From contig NZ_JAQNDL010000003.1 of the NCBI RefSeq assembly GCF_028368995.1, forward strand, positions 1,116,001-1,180,000: a stretch of 64,000 nt of DNA. Reading direction: 5' to 3'. Positions 26,004 to 35,064 of the stretch are shown here, piece after piece. The notes beneath the pieces are model-generated. The model worked only from the letters and a program-made list of their open reading frames with translations. It had not been told where the DNA came from and ran no database searches. Source of the stretch: Nannocystis bainbridge. Lineage in GTDB: Bacteria > Myxococcota_A > Polyangia > Nannocystales > Nannocystaceae. Numbering within the stretch: position 1 is the first letter of the stretch; each line of letters starts with the position of its first letter. The position numbers were made by a program, and so were the translations under genes.

Positions 26004-29000
26004 GTGTCCACGGCCGACGACCCCCAGTACGACGCGAGCGGCGCGACGCTGCTCGCCAGCGTGTCGGCCCACGCCTCGACCGAATCCGGCGCGCACGCGG
26101 AGGCGTTGCGCCGCCCGCCGGTCGATGAGGACGCCTACTCCAAGCAGCTCGCCAAGCAGCGGCTGTTCCCGAAGCGGGTCGGTCCGGTCAAGATCGGTCG
26201 GTTCGCGGTGCTCGAGCGGCTCGGCAGCGGAGCGATGGGGATCGTCTATGCGTGTTACGACGACCACCTCGATCGCAAGGTCGCGCTCAAGGTCCTGCGC
26301 AACGACACGGGGCGCGACCCGGGCCTCGCCCGCGTCCGCCTGCTGCGCGAGGCCCAGGCGATGGCCCGCCTCGCGCACCCCAACATCGTCACCGTGTTCG
26401 AGGTCGGCGTCCTCGAAGACGAGGTGTTCGTGGCGATGGAGTTCCTCCGCGGCGTCAGCCTCGACGTCTGGACCGAACAGGTCGAGCGGCCGTGGCAGGA
26501 GGTGCTCGCGGCGTACCTGCAGGCCGGGCGGGGGCTGGCGGCAGCGCACCGCGCGGGGATCATCCACCGCGACTTCAAGCCGCAGAACGTGCTCGTCACC
26601 GCCGACGACGTGGTCAAGGTGCTCGACTTCGGGCTCGCGCGCGCGACCGACGGCCTCACGCACGACGAGGCGCTGCAGAGCCTGAGCTCGGGCACCCACG
26701 ACTCCGGCCGGCACCTGATCCAGCCCTTGACGCGCACCGGCGTGGTCATGGGGACGCCGGCGTATATGTCGCCGGAGCAGCACCTGGCCTTGCCGACCAC
26801 CGGGGCGACCGATCAGTTCAGCTTCTGCGTATCGCTGTATCAGGGCCTTTATGGCCAGTTGCCGTTCCCCGACGAGTCGATGCAGACGCTGCGCCGTGCC
26901 GTGCTGCACGGCGCGATCATCGAGCCGCCGCCGGGGACCCCGGTGCCGGCGCACGTGCTCGGGGCGCTCCGGCGCGGGCTGGCGGTCGCGCCGGCCGAGC
27001 GGTTCGCCACGATGGAGCTGCTGCTCGCCGAGCTGGGGCGCGTCGTCGGCGGGCGCCGGCGCCGGATCGCCGCCGCCGCGGGGGTCGCCTCGCTGGTCGC
27101 CGCCGCGAGCTTCACGACGTCGGCGCTGCTCGCCCCGCCGGCGCTGCCGACCTGTCCCGACGCGCAGGTCGAGCTCGCGGGGATCTGGGACCCCGCGCGC
27201 GCCGAGACGGTCCGCGCCGTCGTGCTCGCGGTCGCCACCCCTTATGCGGCCGAGGCGTGGGCGACCGTCGCGCCGCAGCTCGACGCGTGGGCGACGGCGT
27301 GGGCGGCGATGCGCGAGGAGTCGTGCCACACGCACGCCAGCGGCCGGCAGTCGGACGTCCTGTTCGACCTGCGCATGGCCTGCCTCGACCAGCGGCGGGC
27401 CGGGTTCTCCGGGGTCGTCGAAGCGCTGGCGTCGACCGACGCGGCCGACCTGCCCGCCGCGGTGCAGAGCGTCGCCAGGCTGCCGGCCCTCGACCGCTGC
27501 GCCGACGCTCCGGCGCTCACCGCCGCGATCCCTCCGCCGGACGACCCGCACACGCGCGCGCGCGTGCAAGGGCTACGCGAGACGCTGGCGCGCGCCGAGG
27601 CGCAGGAGACCGCCGGCCGCTACGCGCAAGGGCTCGAGCTGACCCGCGCGACGCTGGCGGACGCCGAGGCGCTCGGCTACCCGCCGCTGGTCTCCGAGGC
27701 GCTGCTGCGCCTCGGCAGCCTCGAGATGGAGGCCGGCGAGCTCGCGCCGGCCGACGCCGCCCTCGACCGCGCGCTGTGGACCGCCCTGGAGTTCGACCAC
27801 GCGCCGGTGGCCGCGCAGGCGAGCTCGAAGCGAGTGTTCCTGCGCGCGGCCCGGATGGGCCAGCCCACCGCGGCGCAGGGCGAGCTGTCGCTGGTGCGCG
27901 CGCTCAACGCCCGCGTCGCCGACGACGTCGAGCTGTACGGCGAGTTCCTCAACAACATCGGGGTCGTGCACGCCGTGGCAGGGGCCTCGGAGGACGCGCA
28001 GAAGGCGTTCCAGGCGGCGCTCGACCTGCGCGAGCGCCACGGCCGGGAGCGCACGCTCAAGCACGTCGAGACGCTCTACAACCTCGGCAGGCTCGCCGAG
28101 GACGGCGGCAGGCACAGCGCGACGGTGCCGCTGCTGCGCCGCGCGAGCGCGCTGTCGCGGGCGCTGCTCGGGGAGCGGCACCCGGTGCACCTGCGCCACG
28201 CGCTCGGGCTGGTCCGTGGCTTGCTCGCGGTCGGCCGACCGGCGGAGGCGCGGGCGCTGCTCGACGCGCTCACGCCGGGCCTGGCGGGCGTGAGCGGGCA
28301 GGCGCGGGCCCTCGCGCACCGGCTGCAGGGCGACCTGGCGCTCGCCGAGCGCGACCTCGCACGGGCCCGGGCGAGCTACGAGGCGGCGCTGCAGGCCTGC
28401 CCGGAGCATTCGGACTGCGCCGACCAGGTGCTGGCCGGCCTCGGCCAGGCGCTCGCGCTGGCGGGTGACGAGGCGGCGGTGCGCAGCTACTACGGCGCGG
28501 CGCTGGCGGCGATCGAGCAGGCGTCCGGGGCCGATTCGCCCCGGTTCACGGTGGCGCGGGTGCACTTCGGGAGCGCGCTCGGCGAGCTCGGACAGCTCGC
28601 CGAGGCGAGCGCACACATCTCCCCGGCGGTCGCCGGCTGCGACGGCGCCGAGGGGTTCCGCGAGGTGGTCCTGTGCGCGTGGGCGCAGCGCTCGCTCGGC
28701 GCGGTGCAGCGACGGGCCGGCGCGCTCCCGGCCGCCGAGGCGTCGCTCCGTGCGGCGCTGGCCGGCTACGCAGCGATGGTCCCGGCGGACAGCTTCGAGC
28801 TCGCCGACGTCGAGCGCCGACTCGGCGAACTCGCGCTCGCGCAGGACCGCCCGGGTGACGCTATCGCGCCGCTGCGCCGCGCCGAATCGATCTACGCCGC
28901 GCTCGCCGAGCCTGCTCACGGCCCGCTCGCGCAGACCCGCCTCGCCCTCGCGGCCGCCCTCACTGGCGACGAGGCCCGTGGGTTCGCCGAGCAGGCGCTC

Positions 29001-29081
29001 GCGGCGTTCGTCGCCAGCGGCCCCATGTTCGCGGCGGAGCAGGCGGAGGCCCGCGCTCGCGTGGAAGCGCTGCCGCGATGA
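26004..29081 (+). CDS. Ser/Thr protein kinase with TPR-like C-terminal region, copy A
   Basis: 1025 residues from GTG 26004. The kinase domain (about residues 65-345) is complete: LGSGAMGIVY glycine loop, VALKVL lysine, HRDFKPQN catalytic loop (Asp190), DFG (Asp208), and GTPAYMSPEQ in the activation segment. A hydrophobic segment near residue 355 (AAAGVASLVAAASFTTSALL) probably spans the membrane. The rest is helical, with a conserved FDLRMACLDQRRAGF region and Ala-rich TPR-like repeats from about residue 520 to the end. It probably senses a periplasmic or partner signal. It is paired with a divergent ADYC lipoprotein gene. Confidence 0.92.
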   Translation: MSTADDPQYDASGATLLASVSAHASTESGAHAEALRRPPVDEDAYSKQLAKQRLFPKRVGPVKIGRFAVLERLGSGAMGIVYACYDDHLDRKVALKVLRNDTGRDPGLARVRLLREAQAMARLAHPNIVTVFEVGVLEDEVFVAMEFLRGVSLDVWTEQVERPWQEVLAAYLQAGRGLAAAHRAGIIHRDFKPQNVLVTADDVVKVLDFGLARATDGLTHDEALQSLSSGTHDSGRHLIQPLTRTGVVMGTPAYMSPEQHLALPTTGATDQFSFCVSLYQGLYGQLPFPDESMQTLRRAVLHGAIIEPPPGTPVPAHVLGALRRGLAVAPAERFATMELLLAELGRVVGGRRRRIAAAAGVASLVAAASFTTSALLAPPALPTCPDAQVELAGIWDPARAETVRAVVLAVATPYAAEAWATVAPQLDAWATAWAAMREESCHTHASGRQSDVLFDLRMACLDQRRAGFSGVVEALASTDAADLPAAVQSVARLPALDRCADAPALTAAIPPPDDPHTRARVQGLRETLARAEAQETAGRYAQGLELTRATLADAEALGYPPLVSEALLRLGSLEMEAGELAPADAALDRALWTALEFDHAPVAAQASSKRVFLRAARMGQPTAAQGELSLVRALNARVADDVELYGEFLNNIGVVHAVAGASEDAQKAFQAALDLRERHGRERTLKHVETLYNLGRLAEDGGRHSATVPLLRRASALSRALLGERHPVHLRHALGLVRGLLAVGRPAEARALLDALTPGLAGVSGQARALAHRLQGDLALAERDLARARASYEAALQACPEHSDCADQVLAGLGQALALAGDEAAVRSYYGAALAAIEQASGADSPRFTVARVHFGSALGELGQLAEASAHISPAVAGCDGAEGFREVVLCAWAQRSLGAVQRRAGALPAAEASLRAALAGYAAMVPADSFELADVERRLGELALAQDRPGDAIAPLRRAESIYAALAEPAHGPLAQTRLALAAALTGDEARGFAEQALAAFVASGPMFAAEQAEARARVEALPR

Positions 29082-29154
29082 GCATGCGCCCGATGCGGAC
29101 GGCGCCGAAGCCGGTCCGGTGAGGCGCGCGCGGCAGTGGCCTACGCTCGCCGGG

Positions 29155-30735
29155 ATGAGACCGCGGCCCGCGAGACTGCTGGTGATGCTCCTCGGCCTGC
29201 TGGTGATCGTGGGCTGCGGCGGGATGCGACCGTCGCCCCTCACGCTGCGGCACGCGCTGCGGGTCCTCGATCGCAAGCTCGAGCCGGCCACGATCACGGC
29301 GATCCGCAGCGGCGACCTCGAGCCGACAGACATGCACTTCGGCCTCGGCTCCGCGCTGCGAGGCACCTGGGGCCTGTGGAGTGGAAAGTCGGCGCTGGCG
29401 CGGTGGTTCCGGGTCCGCAAGATCTACCACCCGGAGGACATGTCCGGGGTCGTGCTCGAGGCGTACGCACGCCACGTCCGCGGCGAGCCGCTCGCCGTGC
29501 CCGCGCTGCTGAAGCGTGTCAGGGAGGGCGAGCGCGAGCAGGAGGCGCTCTATGCAACGGAGCTCGCGGAAGGGCCTCGGCGGGCGGCGCGGCTCGAAAA
29601 GCTTCGCGCCGGCTGGGTCTACGAGGACCACGAAGTGCAGACGATCGCGCTGCCGCGACACCAGGTCGATACGCTGCTCGTGAAGATCGAGCGTGTCGGT
29701 CCCGGCTTCGTGCTGTTCACCGGCGGCGGCGAGCGCGAGGGCCAGTGGTACGCCGACGCGTACCAGCTCACCGATCCCGCGACGTCGCTGCGTCCGGCCG
29801 CGCGGGCGAGCTGTCCGCAGGTCCACGACGTCGTGACGCTGGCAGGACGCACGACGTGGCTGTGTCGGTCCGCGGACGCGTGGAGCCTCCTGGCCGACTC
29901 CGATGATTCGTCGAAGTCGATCCCGATCGACGCCGACGCGTTACGACTCGGCACGAGCGCGGGCGAGCTGTTCCTGTTCGATCGACATTCGCTATATTTC
30001 CGCGCGGGCGACGGATGGCGGCCCGTGCATGTCTTCGGCCCCGGGGCCGCAGGCGTGCGTACCACGACCTTCGGTCACGAGAAGGCTCTGACGGCGCTGC
30101 CGTTCGGCGGGGACACGCCGCGCGGCCTCGGAAGTCGCTTGTACTTTCCGAGCGTCGCGGCCTCGGATGCGCACGTGCTCGACCTCTCGGATCCGCCGGA
30201 GCTCCACTCCTTCTACTGGACGTGGGGCCGGGAGCAATTCGGATCGCAGGCTCTCTACGTCCACGATCTCGCGCCCGCTGTCGCTGGCGGCCTGTGGATC
30301 GCCATGAGCGACTACGAGGATCTCGAGAACCTCGTCAGGCTTCACGAGCCGGCCACGGCCCAGGTGCCGATCGTCAAGAGCAGCGTCGACGGCCCGCTGG
30401 TCGCAGACCACGGCAACGTGAATGCTCCCGAGCGGTCCGAGTCGACGCGGGCGCGGCTGATCCCCGCGACGGCCGTGTTCGACGACGGCGAGGCGCTCTG
30501 GCTCGCCGGGATGCATGGCATCGCCGTGGTGCGCCAGGGGCGGCTCGCGCCGGTGGTGCGATTCGTGGTGCCCGACCCGAGGGTGTACGAATCCGTGCCG
30601 CACCGGCTGGCGCGTTTCCCCGACGGCTCACTGCTCGTGGGGCTACGCGGATACGCGCCCGTACTGCTGCGGCCCGACGGCGACGGAGGCTTCACGGCGC
30701 GGGCGCTGGCGTACGGCGACGACTCACTGCAATGA
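29155..30735 (+). CDS. Lipoprotein with N-terminal DUF6794 domain
   Basis: 526 residues. The signal segment LLVMLLGLLVIVGCGGMRPS has a lipobox. Residues 27-115 fit DUF6794: LTLRHALRVLDRKL, then MHFGLGSALRGTWGLWSGKS and IYHPEDMSGVVLEAYARHV (H-P-D/E-D-M-S is the family's hallmark). From about residue 180 to the end there are beta-propeller-like strands (LVADHGN, ALWLAGMHGIAVVRQGRL, FPDGSLLVGLRGYAPVLLRP). It begins 73 bp after kinase A on the same strand and may be co-transcribed. Surface location is likely; function unknown. Confidence 0.75.
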   Translation: MRPRPARLLVMLLGLLVIVGCGGMRPSPLTLRHALRVLDRKLEPATITAIRSGDLEPTDMHFGLGSALRGTWGLWSGKSALARWFRVRKIYHPEDMSGVVLEAYARHVRGEPLAVPALLKRVREGEREQEALYATELAEGPRRAARLEKLRAGWVYEDHEVQTIALPRHQVDTLLVKIERVGPGFVLFTGGGEREGQWYADAYQLTDPATSLRPAARASCPQVHDVVTLAGRTTWLCRSADAWSLLADSDDSSKSIPIDADALRLGTSAGELFLFDRHSLYFRAGDGWRPVHVFGPGAAGVRTTTFGHEKALTALPFGGDTPRGLGSRLYFPSVAASDAHVLDLSDPPELHSFYWTWGREQFGSQALYVHDLAPAVAGGLWIAMSDYEDLENLVRLHEPATAQVPIVKSSVDGPLVADHGNVNAPERSESTRARLIPATAVFDDGEALWLAGMHGIAVVRQGRLAPVVRFVVPDPRVYESVPHRLARFPDGSLLVGLRGYAPVLLRPDGDGGFTARALAYGDDSLQ

Positions 30736-30926
30736 TTCGAGCGGCCGCAGGACGGCCGGTGCTCCGTGCGTCGTGACCGTCGCGTCACGGCGACGCCGCG
30801 ACCACGTAAAGCCGGCTCCACGGAGAAAGAGCCGCGGCCGCGCCGATCCCAACGAGAGATTCTCTTCGCCCGAGCGGCTCGAACCGGGCTCGGTTATCAT
30901 GCCCTCTCGCCCCCACGACCCTCGAC

Positions 30927-32540
30927 ATGACCACGCCGAATCCGCAACGCCGCCCCCCTCGCTCCCTCCCGGACCGGATGCGCGCCGGACCGGTGGTGCT
31001 CTACTTCCGCGGCGCATCGATCGCGCGCGAGGCAGAGGCGCGCGGATTCGTGACCGCGCTCGGTGGTGATGGCGCCCGTGCGGCGCGCTTCGTCGACGAC
31101 GGCGAGCACGACAACAGCGGGCGGGACGCGATCGTCGCGGCCATGCGGGCGGGCGCGGTGGGTGTGATCGTGTCGCCGAGCTATCAGGATCTCGTGTACG
31201 GGTTCTTCGTCGACGAGACGATCCGCCCGTTGGTCGAAGAGCACGACGTGGCCATCGCGGACCTCTTCGACCCGGAGCTGCTGAGCCCCGACTTCGATCG
31301 GGTGCACGACCTGTGGGACGGTGACGAGGACGCCTGGGAGCCGCTGCTCGAGGGGCTCGCCAAGCGCGTGCTCGGCGATGCGGCGCCCGCGTCGTTCTGC
31401 GAGGAGCTCGTGGCATTGAGCGACGACCTCGCGGCGTGGTCGCAGCGTGCAGGTGATGTCGCTGGCAGGATGCGCTCCGAGTACGTCTACTCGGGCCTGC
31501 GCTCCGGCGAGCACCTCACGACCTGGGTCCGCAACGGCGTCCTCGACTCGTTGCCCGCCGACGACCCGACGGTGCTCGCGGTACGCCTCGACGCGCTCGA
31601 GCGACGGCCGGACCGGGAGGTCGTCGAGCACGGGCGTGCCTTGCTGATCGACCTGCGCGCGCACGACGATCTGGCGCTGCTGCACCGCGCGCTGCTCGTG
31701 CACGCGGCGCGCTGCCTCGAGGAGGGCCTGTGGGCCGAGGCGGAGGCGACGGCCGAGGAGGCGCGACCGTTCGAGCGCGACCCCGAGCTCCCGCGTCGCG
31801 CCGAGCGCTTGAGCCTGGCGGCGCGCTTTGGCCGTGGTGAGATCACGTCGGCGCTGGCCGGCCTCGACGCCCTGTTCCTCGCGGAGCGCGAGGCCGAGAG
31901 CACGGCGGGCGCGGTGCTCCACGCGAAGCGCTCCTTCATGGATCTCGACGAGCACGAGGCGGTGCTTCGCGAGCTCGCGCTCTCGATCCAGGTCGCCCGC
32001 GAGCCGAGCAAGCTCGTCGAGCCGCTCACGAGGCTCTGTGGGCTCATCCAGGACAAAGCGGACGCCGATCGGCTGCGCAATTGGCTGGCCGCGCAGAAGC
32101 CGGCCGCAGTGAAGCCACCCGTCGACTTCTGGGGGGAGTACGGCCGCATTACGCGCGAGAAGGCAGCGGCGCAGGCTCCCGCGGCGAAGAAGGCCGCGCC
32201 CAAGAAGGCCACCTCGAAGAAGGCCGTGTCCAAGAAGGCCGCGGCGAAGAAGGCCGCGACGACGAAGGCCGCGCCCAAGAAGGCCACCTCGAAGAAAGCC
32301 GTGTCCAAGAAGGCCGCGGCGAAGAAGGCCGCGACGACGAAGGCCGCCTCCAAGGAGGCCACCTCCAAGAAGGCCGCGACGAAGAAGGCCGCCTCCAAGA
32401 CGGCGGCGTCGAAGCAGGCCGCGCCCAAGAAGGCCGCCTTCAAGAAGGCCGCCTCGAAGAAGGCAACCTCCAAGAAGGCAACCTCGAAGAAGGCCGCCTC
32501 GAAGAAGGCCGCATCCAAGAAGACGCCCGCGAAGACGTAG
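30927..32540 (+). CDS. Protein of unknown function with histone H1-like Lys/Ala tail
   Basis: 537 residues. The first 400 form a globular, acidic-to-neutral protein with no family I recognise: a start VVLYFRGASIAREAEARGFV, then helical repeats rich in Leu/Arg/Glu. From about residue 415 to the end the chain is almost only Lys, Ala, Ser and Thr in KKA-based repeats, as in eukaryotic histone H1 and in bacterial H1-like tails. Such tails bind DNA or RNA without sequence specificity. No signal peptide, so probably cytoplasmic and nucleoid-associated. ATG 30927 follows a short untranslated stretch without a strong ribosome site. Confidence 0.7.
   Translation: MTTPNPQRRPPRSLPDRMRAGPVVLYFRGASIAREAEARGFVTALGGDGARAARFVDDGEHDNSGRDAIVAAMRAGAVGVIVSPSYQDLVYGFFVDETIRPLVEEHDVAIADLFDPELLSPDFDRVHDLWDGDEDAWEPLLEGLAKRVLGDAAPASFCEELVALSDDLAAWSQRAGDVAGRMRSEYVYSGLRSGEHLTTWVRNGVLDSLPADDPTVLAVRLDALERRPDREVVEHGRALLIDLRAHDDLALLHRALLVHAARCLEEGLWAEAEATAEEARPFERDPELPRRAERLSLAARFGRGEITSALAGLDALFLAEREAESTAGAVLHAKRSFMDLDEHEAVLRELALSIQVAREPSKLVEPLTRLCGLIQDKADADRLRNWLAAQKPAAVKPPVDFWGEYGRITREKAAAQAPAAKKAAPKKATSKKAVSKKAAAKKAATTKAAPKKATSKKAVSKKAAAKKAATTKAASKEATSKKAATKKAASKTAASKQAAPKKAAFKKAASKKATSKKATSKKAASKKAASKKTPAKT
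32196..32345 (+). repeat. Tandem 75-bp repeat coding the Lys/Ala tail
   Basis: Two adjacent, nearly identical 75-bp units (32196-32270 and 32271-32345) each code 25 residues beginning APKKATSKKAVSKK. Shorter degenerate KKA units continue to 32537. It is coding DNA and not a CRISPR-type array; tract length probably varies by slippage or unequal crossover. Confidence 0.85.
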
Positions 32541-32647
32541 GCGAGCGCCGAGCCGATGGCGAGCGCCGTGCTGCGCCGGGCCGTGCGCGCCGAGCATCGC
32601 GCGCGCATCTTTCCATCGCGCAACCGCCTCGCGCGAGGCCTCATCGT

Positions 32648-34507
32648 TCACGGAACTGAGCGCGTCACGGCGATCTCGATGCGAGGCCGGGCGCGGTTGA
32701 GCTCGACGATGGCGGTCAGCTTGCGGCCGGTCGCCCAGGCCGCGAAGTTGGCGGCGCCGGCCGGGCCGTATTCGGCGAGCAGACCGGCGAGGTCGTCGGA
32801 GCCGACGAAGAAGGACGGCGCGATGTTGAACTCGCGCGGCGCCGCGGTCAGCAGCCAGCGCGCACCATCGAGGTGGTCGGCGCCGATGAGCCAGCCGGTC
32901 TGCTCGTCGGGCTCGCTGGCGAGGAAGGCGGTCATGCCGTCCTGGCCGGCCGCGGCGGCCAGTCGATGTTGGAGGCCGCCCTCCGGGAGGTCCTCGAACT
33001 TGGCGCCCGCCACGCTGGCGAACGAGCGCACCAGGCCGAGCTCCTGCCGATTCAGGCGGGCGTAGATCACCTTCGCTCGCTTGATGTCGCCCCCGCCGGC
33101 GCGGATCGACCCGCCGGCGCCCTGGACCGCGCCGACCAGCTCGAACAGCGTGCGGGCGACACCGGCGTCGCGCCCGTGGCCGCGGCTCCACCGCTGCCAC
33201 GCGCCGAGCTGGTTCGGCCACGTCTCGACGGCGATGACCGTGAGCCCGAATTGACCGCCGGCCGCGATCGTCGGCCCGAGCGTGTCATGGCTGGCGTAGT
33301 CGCCGAGCCCGAGCCCCTCGAAGCCCGCCAGCGCCGGCAGCGGCGGCAGCTGCCAGCACAGCAGCGCACCGTCGCACAGCGCCGCGCGGCTCGGCCCCGG
33401 CAGGCCGCCACCGGCCGGCGCGAACAGCTGCTCCATTTGCTGCGCCGCCGTGAGATCGGCTGGCTCCCAGGACAGGTCGACTCGCACGTCCGAAGGGTCG
33501 AGCGCGGCGCTGACGCTGAGGCCAGTGAACAGCCGCCGCGTGTCGCGGAGCCGGAGCACCGCAGCCTGATGCGCCAGCGCGTCGTCGATGACCGCGCGTC
33601 GCTGGCCGCTCGGGGTGATGGCCAGAGTCTCGACGAGTTCGCCGAGCTCGAAGATGTCGCTGAGCGCCGGGATGGTCGCGCCGTGGATGTAGAGGCCGAC
33701 ATCGCCGGCGAGGACGGCGAGCGCCGCGTGCCTCGCCGGCCGGACTTCCAGGGCAGCGAGCGCCGCCTCGGCGCGGCTGTCCTCGTCACCGACGTCGGGG
33801 TGGGGATACGGTTGCAGGAAGGCGTCGACGACCACGGCGCCGTCGTCGCGCCGCAGCAGCACCGTCGCGCGCTCGGACGCCAGGCAGGCGTCGTGCGGCA
33901 GCCGCGGGCACAGCCCACCGGCGCGCTGCTGCTCGCGTGCGATCTTCAGCAGGACCTCCGGATCGCGCACGGGGATGTGGAGCCGATTGTGATACGTCAG
34001 CGACGCGGCAGCGCGCAGCAGCTCGGGCGACAGCGGCGGAGTCGCGGCCGGATCGCCCCCCTGCACCGCCGCGATCTGCTGCACCTGCTCGCGCACCGCG
34101 GCCATCTGCGGCGCGACCGGCCGCATCAGCGTGGCAGTCATCGCGGCCTCGGGATCGAGGCCGAGGTCTTCGATCGAGCCCAACGAGAGGCCCAGCTCTT
34201 CTTGCAGGATCGCCACCACCGCCGCGCGCTCGGCCGCGATCGGCAGCGCGCGCACGAACTCCTGCAGCCGCCGCGGGCGCACCGTGACGTAGAGGTGGCC
34301 GCCCTCGAGGTGACCGGGTGCGGTGACAAAATCGGGCTCCGGCAGCGGCACGATCGGCGGCGGGACTGCAGGAACAGGAGCGGGCGCGGCCACCGGCGCG
34401 GACGGAGTCTGACGGTTCGCCTCCTGAGCCGCGGGCTCCGTCTGTGCGTCCGGCGTGCAGGCGAACAGGAGGGCGAGCGCGACGCTGCGAGCGAGGCCGG
34501 CGGACAT
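32648..34507 (-). CDS. Large lipoprotein of unknown function
   Basis: 619 residues. The signal segment GLARSVALALLFACTPDAQT has a lipobox (LFAC), followed by an Ala/Pro-rich linker. The remaining 550 residues are a globular exported protein with no family I recognise: a beta segment LYVTVRPRRLQEFVRALP, a helical middle, and a C-terminus ending in KLTAIVELNRARPRIEIAVT. ATG 34507 immediately precedes the signal peptide. It is divergent from another small lipoprotein gene at 34600. Surface or periplasmic role is likely, but nothing more can be said. Confidence 0.7.
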   Translation of the reverse strand: MSAGLARSVALALLFACTPDAQTEPAAQEANRQTPSAPVAAPAPVPAVPPPIVPLPEPDFVTAPGHLEGGHLYVTVRPRRLQEFVRALPIAAERAAVVAILQEELGLSLGSIEDLGLDPEAAMTATLMRPVAPQMAAVREQVQQIAAVQGGDPAATPPLSPELLRAAASLTYHNRLHIPVRDPEVLLKIAREQQRAGGLCPRLPHDACLASERATVLLRRDDGAVVVDAFLQPYPHPDVGDEDSRAEAALAALEVRPARHAALAVLAGDVGLYIHGATIPALSDIFELGELVETLAITPSGQRRAVIDDALAHQAAVLRLRDTRRLFTGLSVSAALDPSDVRVDLSWEPADLTAAQQMEQLFAPAGGGLPGPSRAALCDGALLCWQLPPLPALAGFEGLGLGDYASHDTLGPTIAAGGQFGLTVIAVETWPNQLGAWQRWSRGHGRDAGVARTLFELVGAVQGAGGSIRAGGGDIKRAKVIYARLNRQELGLVRSFASVAGAKFEDLPEGGLQHRLAAAAGQDGMTAFLASEPDEQTGWLIGADHLDGARWLLTAAPREFNIAPSFFVGSDDLAGLLAEYGPAGAANFAAWATGRKLTAIVELNRARPRIEIAVTRSVP

Positions 34508-34599
34508 CGGCGCATTATGCCAGCCCGCCGGGCGCCGATCACAGCGCCGCGCCCGGCCCTTGCTCGACACGCGTACGGGACTTCGGTATCGATCGCCGC

Positions 34600-35040
34600 A
34601 TGCTCGGCAGCGCGGCACGGCACGCAGCGATCCTCGGCCTCGGCGCGCTCGCTGCGTGCGCCTCTCCCCGCCCGATGGCGACGGAGCCCGCCCGCGAACC
34701 CAGCGAGCCCACGAGCGCCGAGCCCGACGCATGCGCCGGCATCGAAGCGCCCGAGCGCCTCGCTATCGACGTGGGGGCGGGGCGCACCTCCGCGACCGGT
34801 CTTTCGATCCGCTACGAGGGCGCCACGCACGACTCGTTCGAGGGCGGCGCGGCCGATCTCTTGCTCTCGCTGGTCCTCTCGGTCGAGGGCGAGCCGGTCC
34901 AGACCTGGCTCCCGTCAGCGCTCGCGAAGCCGCGCTACGTGGTGTTCCTGGGGCACTGCGTAAGGGTCGCGGCCGGAGCGGCTGCGCGCGTGGAAGTCGA
35001 AGTCGCCCCGCTCTCCCCCGGACCGCACCTTCGACGCTGA
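34600..35040 (+). CDS. Small lipoprotein of unknown function
   Basis: 146 residues. The signal segment RHAAILGLGALAACASPRPM has a lipobox at about Cys20. A short Pro/Glu/Ser-rich linker follows. The mature domain contains a beta-rich stretch (AIDVGAGRTSATGLSIRYEG, LLLSLVLSVEGEPVQTWLPS, PRYVVFLGHCVRVAAG) that may form a small beta-sandwich. No known family recognised. It is followed 24 bp later by the gene at 35065 on the same strand, so co-transcription is likely. ATG 34600 lies directly before the signal peptide. Confidence 0.65.
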   Translation: MLGSAARHAAILGLGALAACASPRPMATEPAREPSEPTSAEPDACAGIEAPERLAIDVGAGRTSATGLSIRYEGATHDSFEGGAADLLLSLVLSVEGEPVQTWLPSALAKPRYVVFLGHCVRVAAGAAARVEVEVAPLSPGPHLRR

Positions 35041-35064
35041 CCCACTCTTTGCCAGGCCCGCCCC

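Noticed and set aside
26252..28468. Arg/Ala-rich plus-strand frame inside kinase A
   Set aside because: A frame-shifted reading of the kinase gene with low-complexity Arg/Ala/Pro composition and no domain.
29438..29455. GGACATGTCC in the DUF6794 gene as a further copy of the palindrome
   Set aside because: It encodes the conserved HPEDMS motif and lacks the fixed 18-bp layout; probably coincidental. The similar GGACATGTCC in the sigma factor (about 39573) was rejected for the same reason.
32161..32540. A repeat array that could look like a CRISPR or satellite
   Set aside because: Units are in frame and code a Lys/Ala tail; there are no unique spacers between units.
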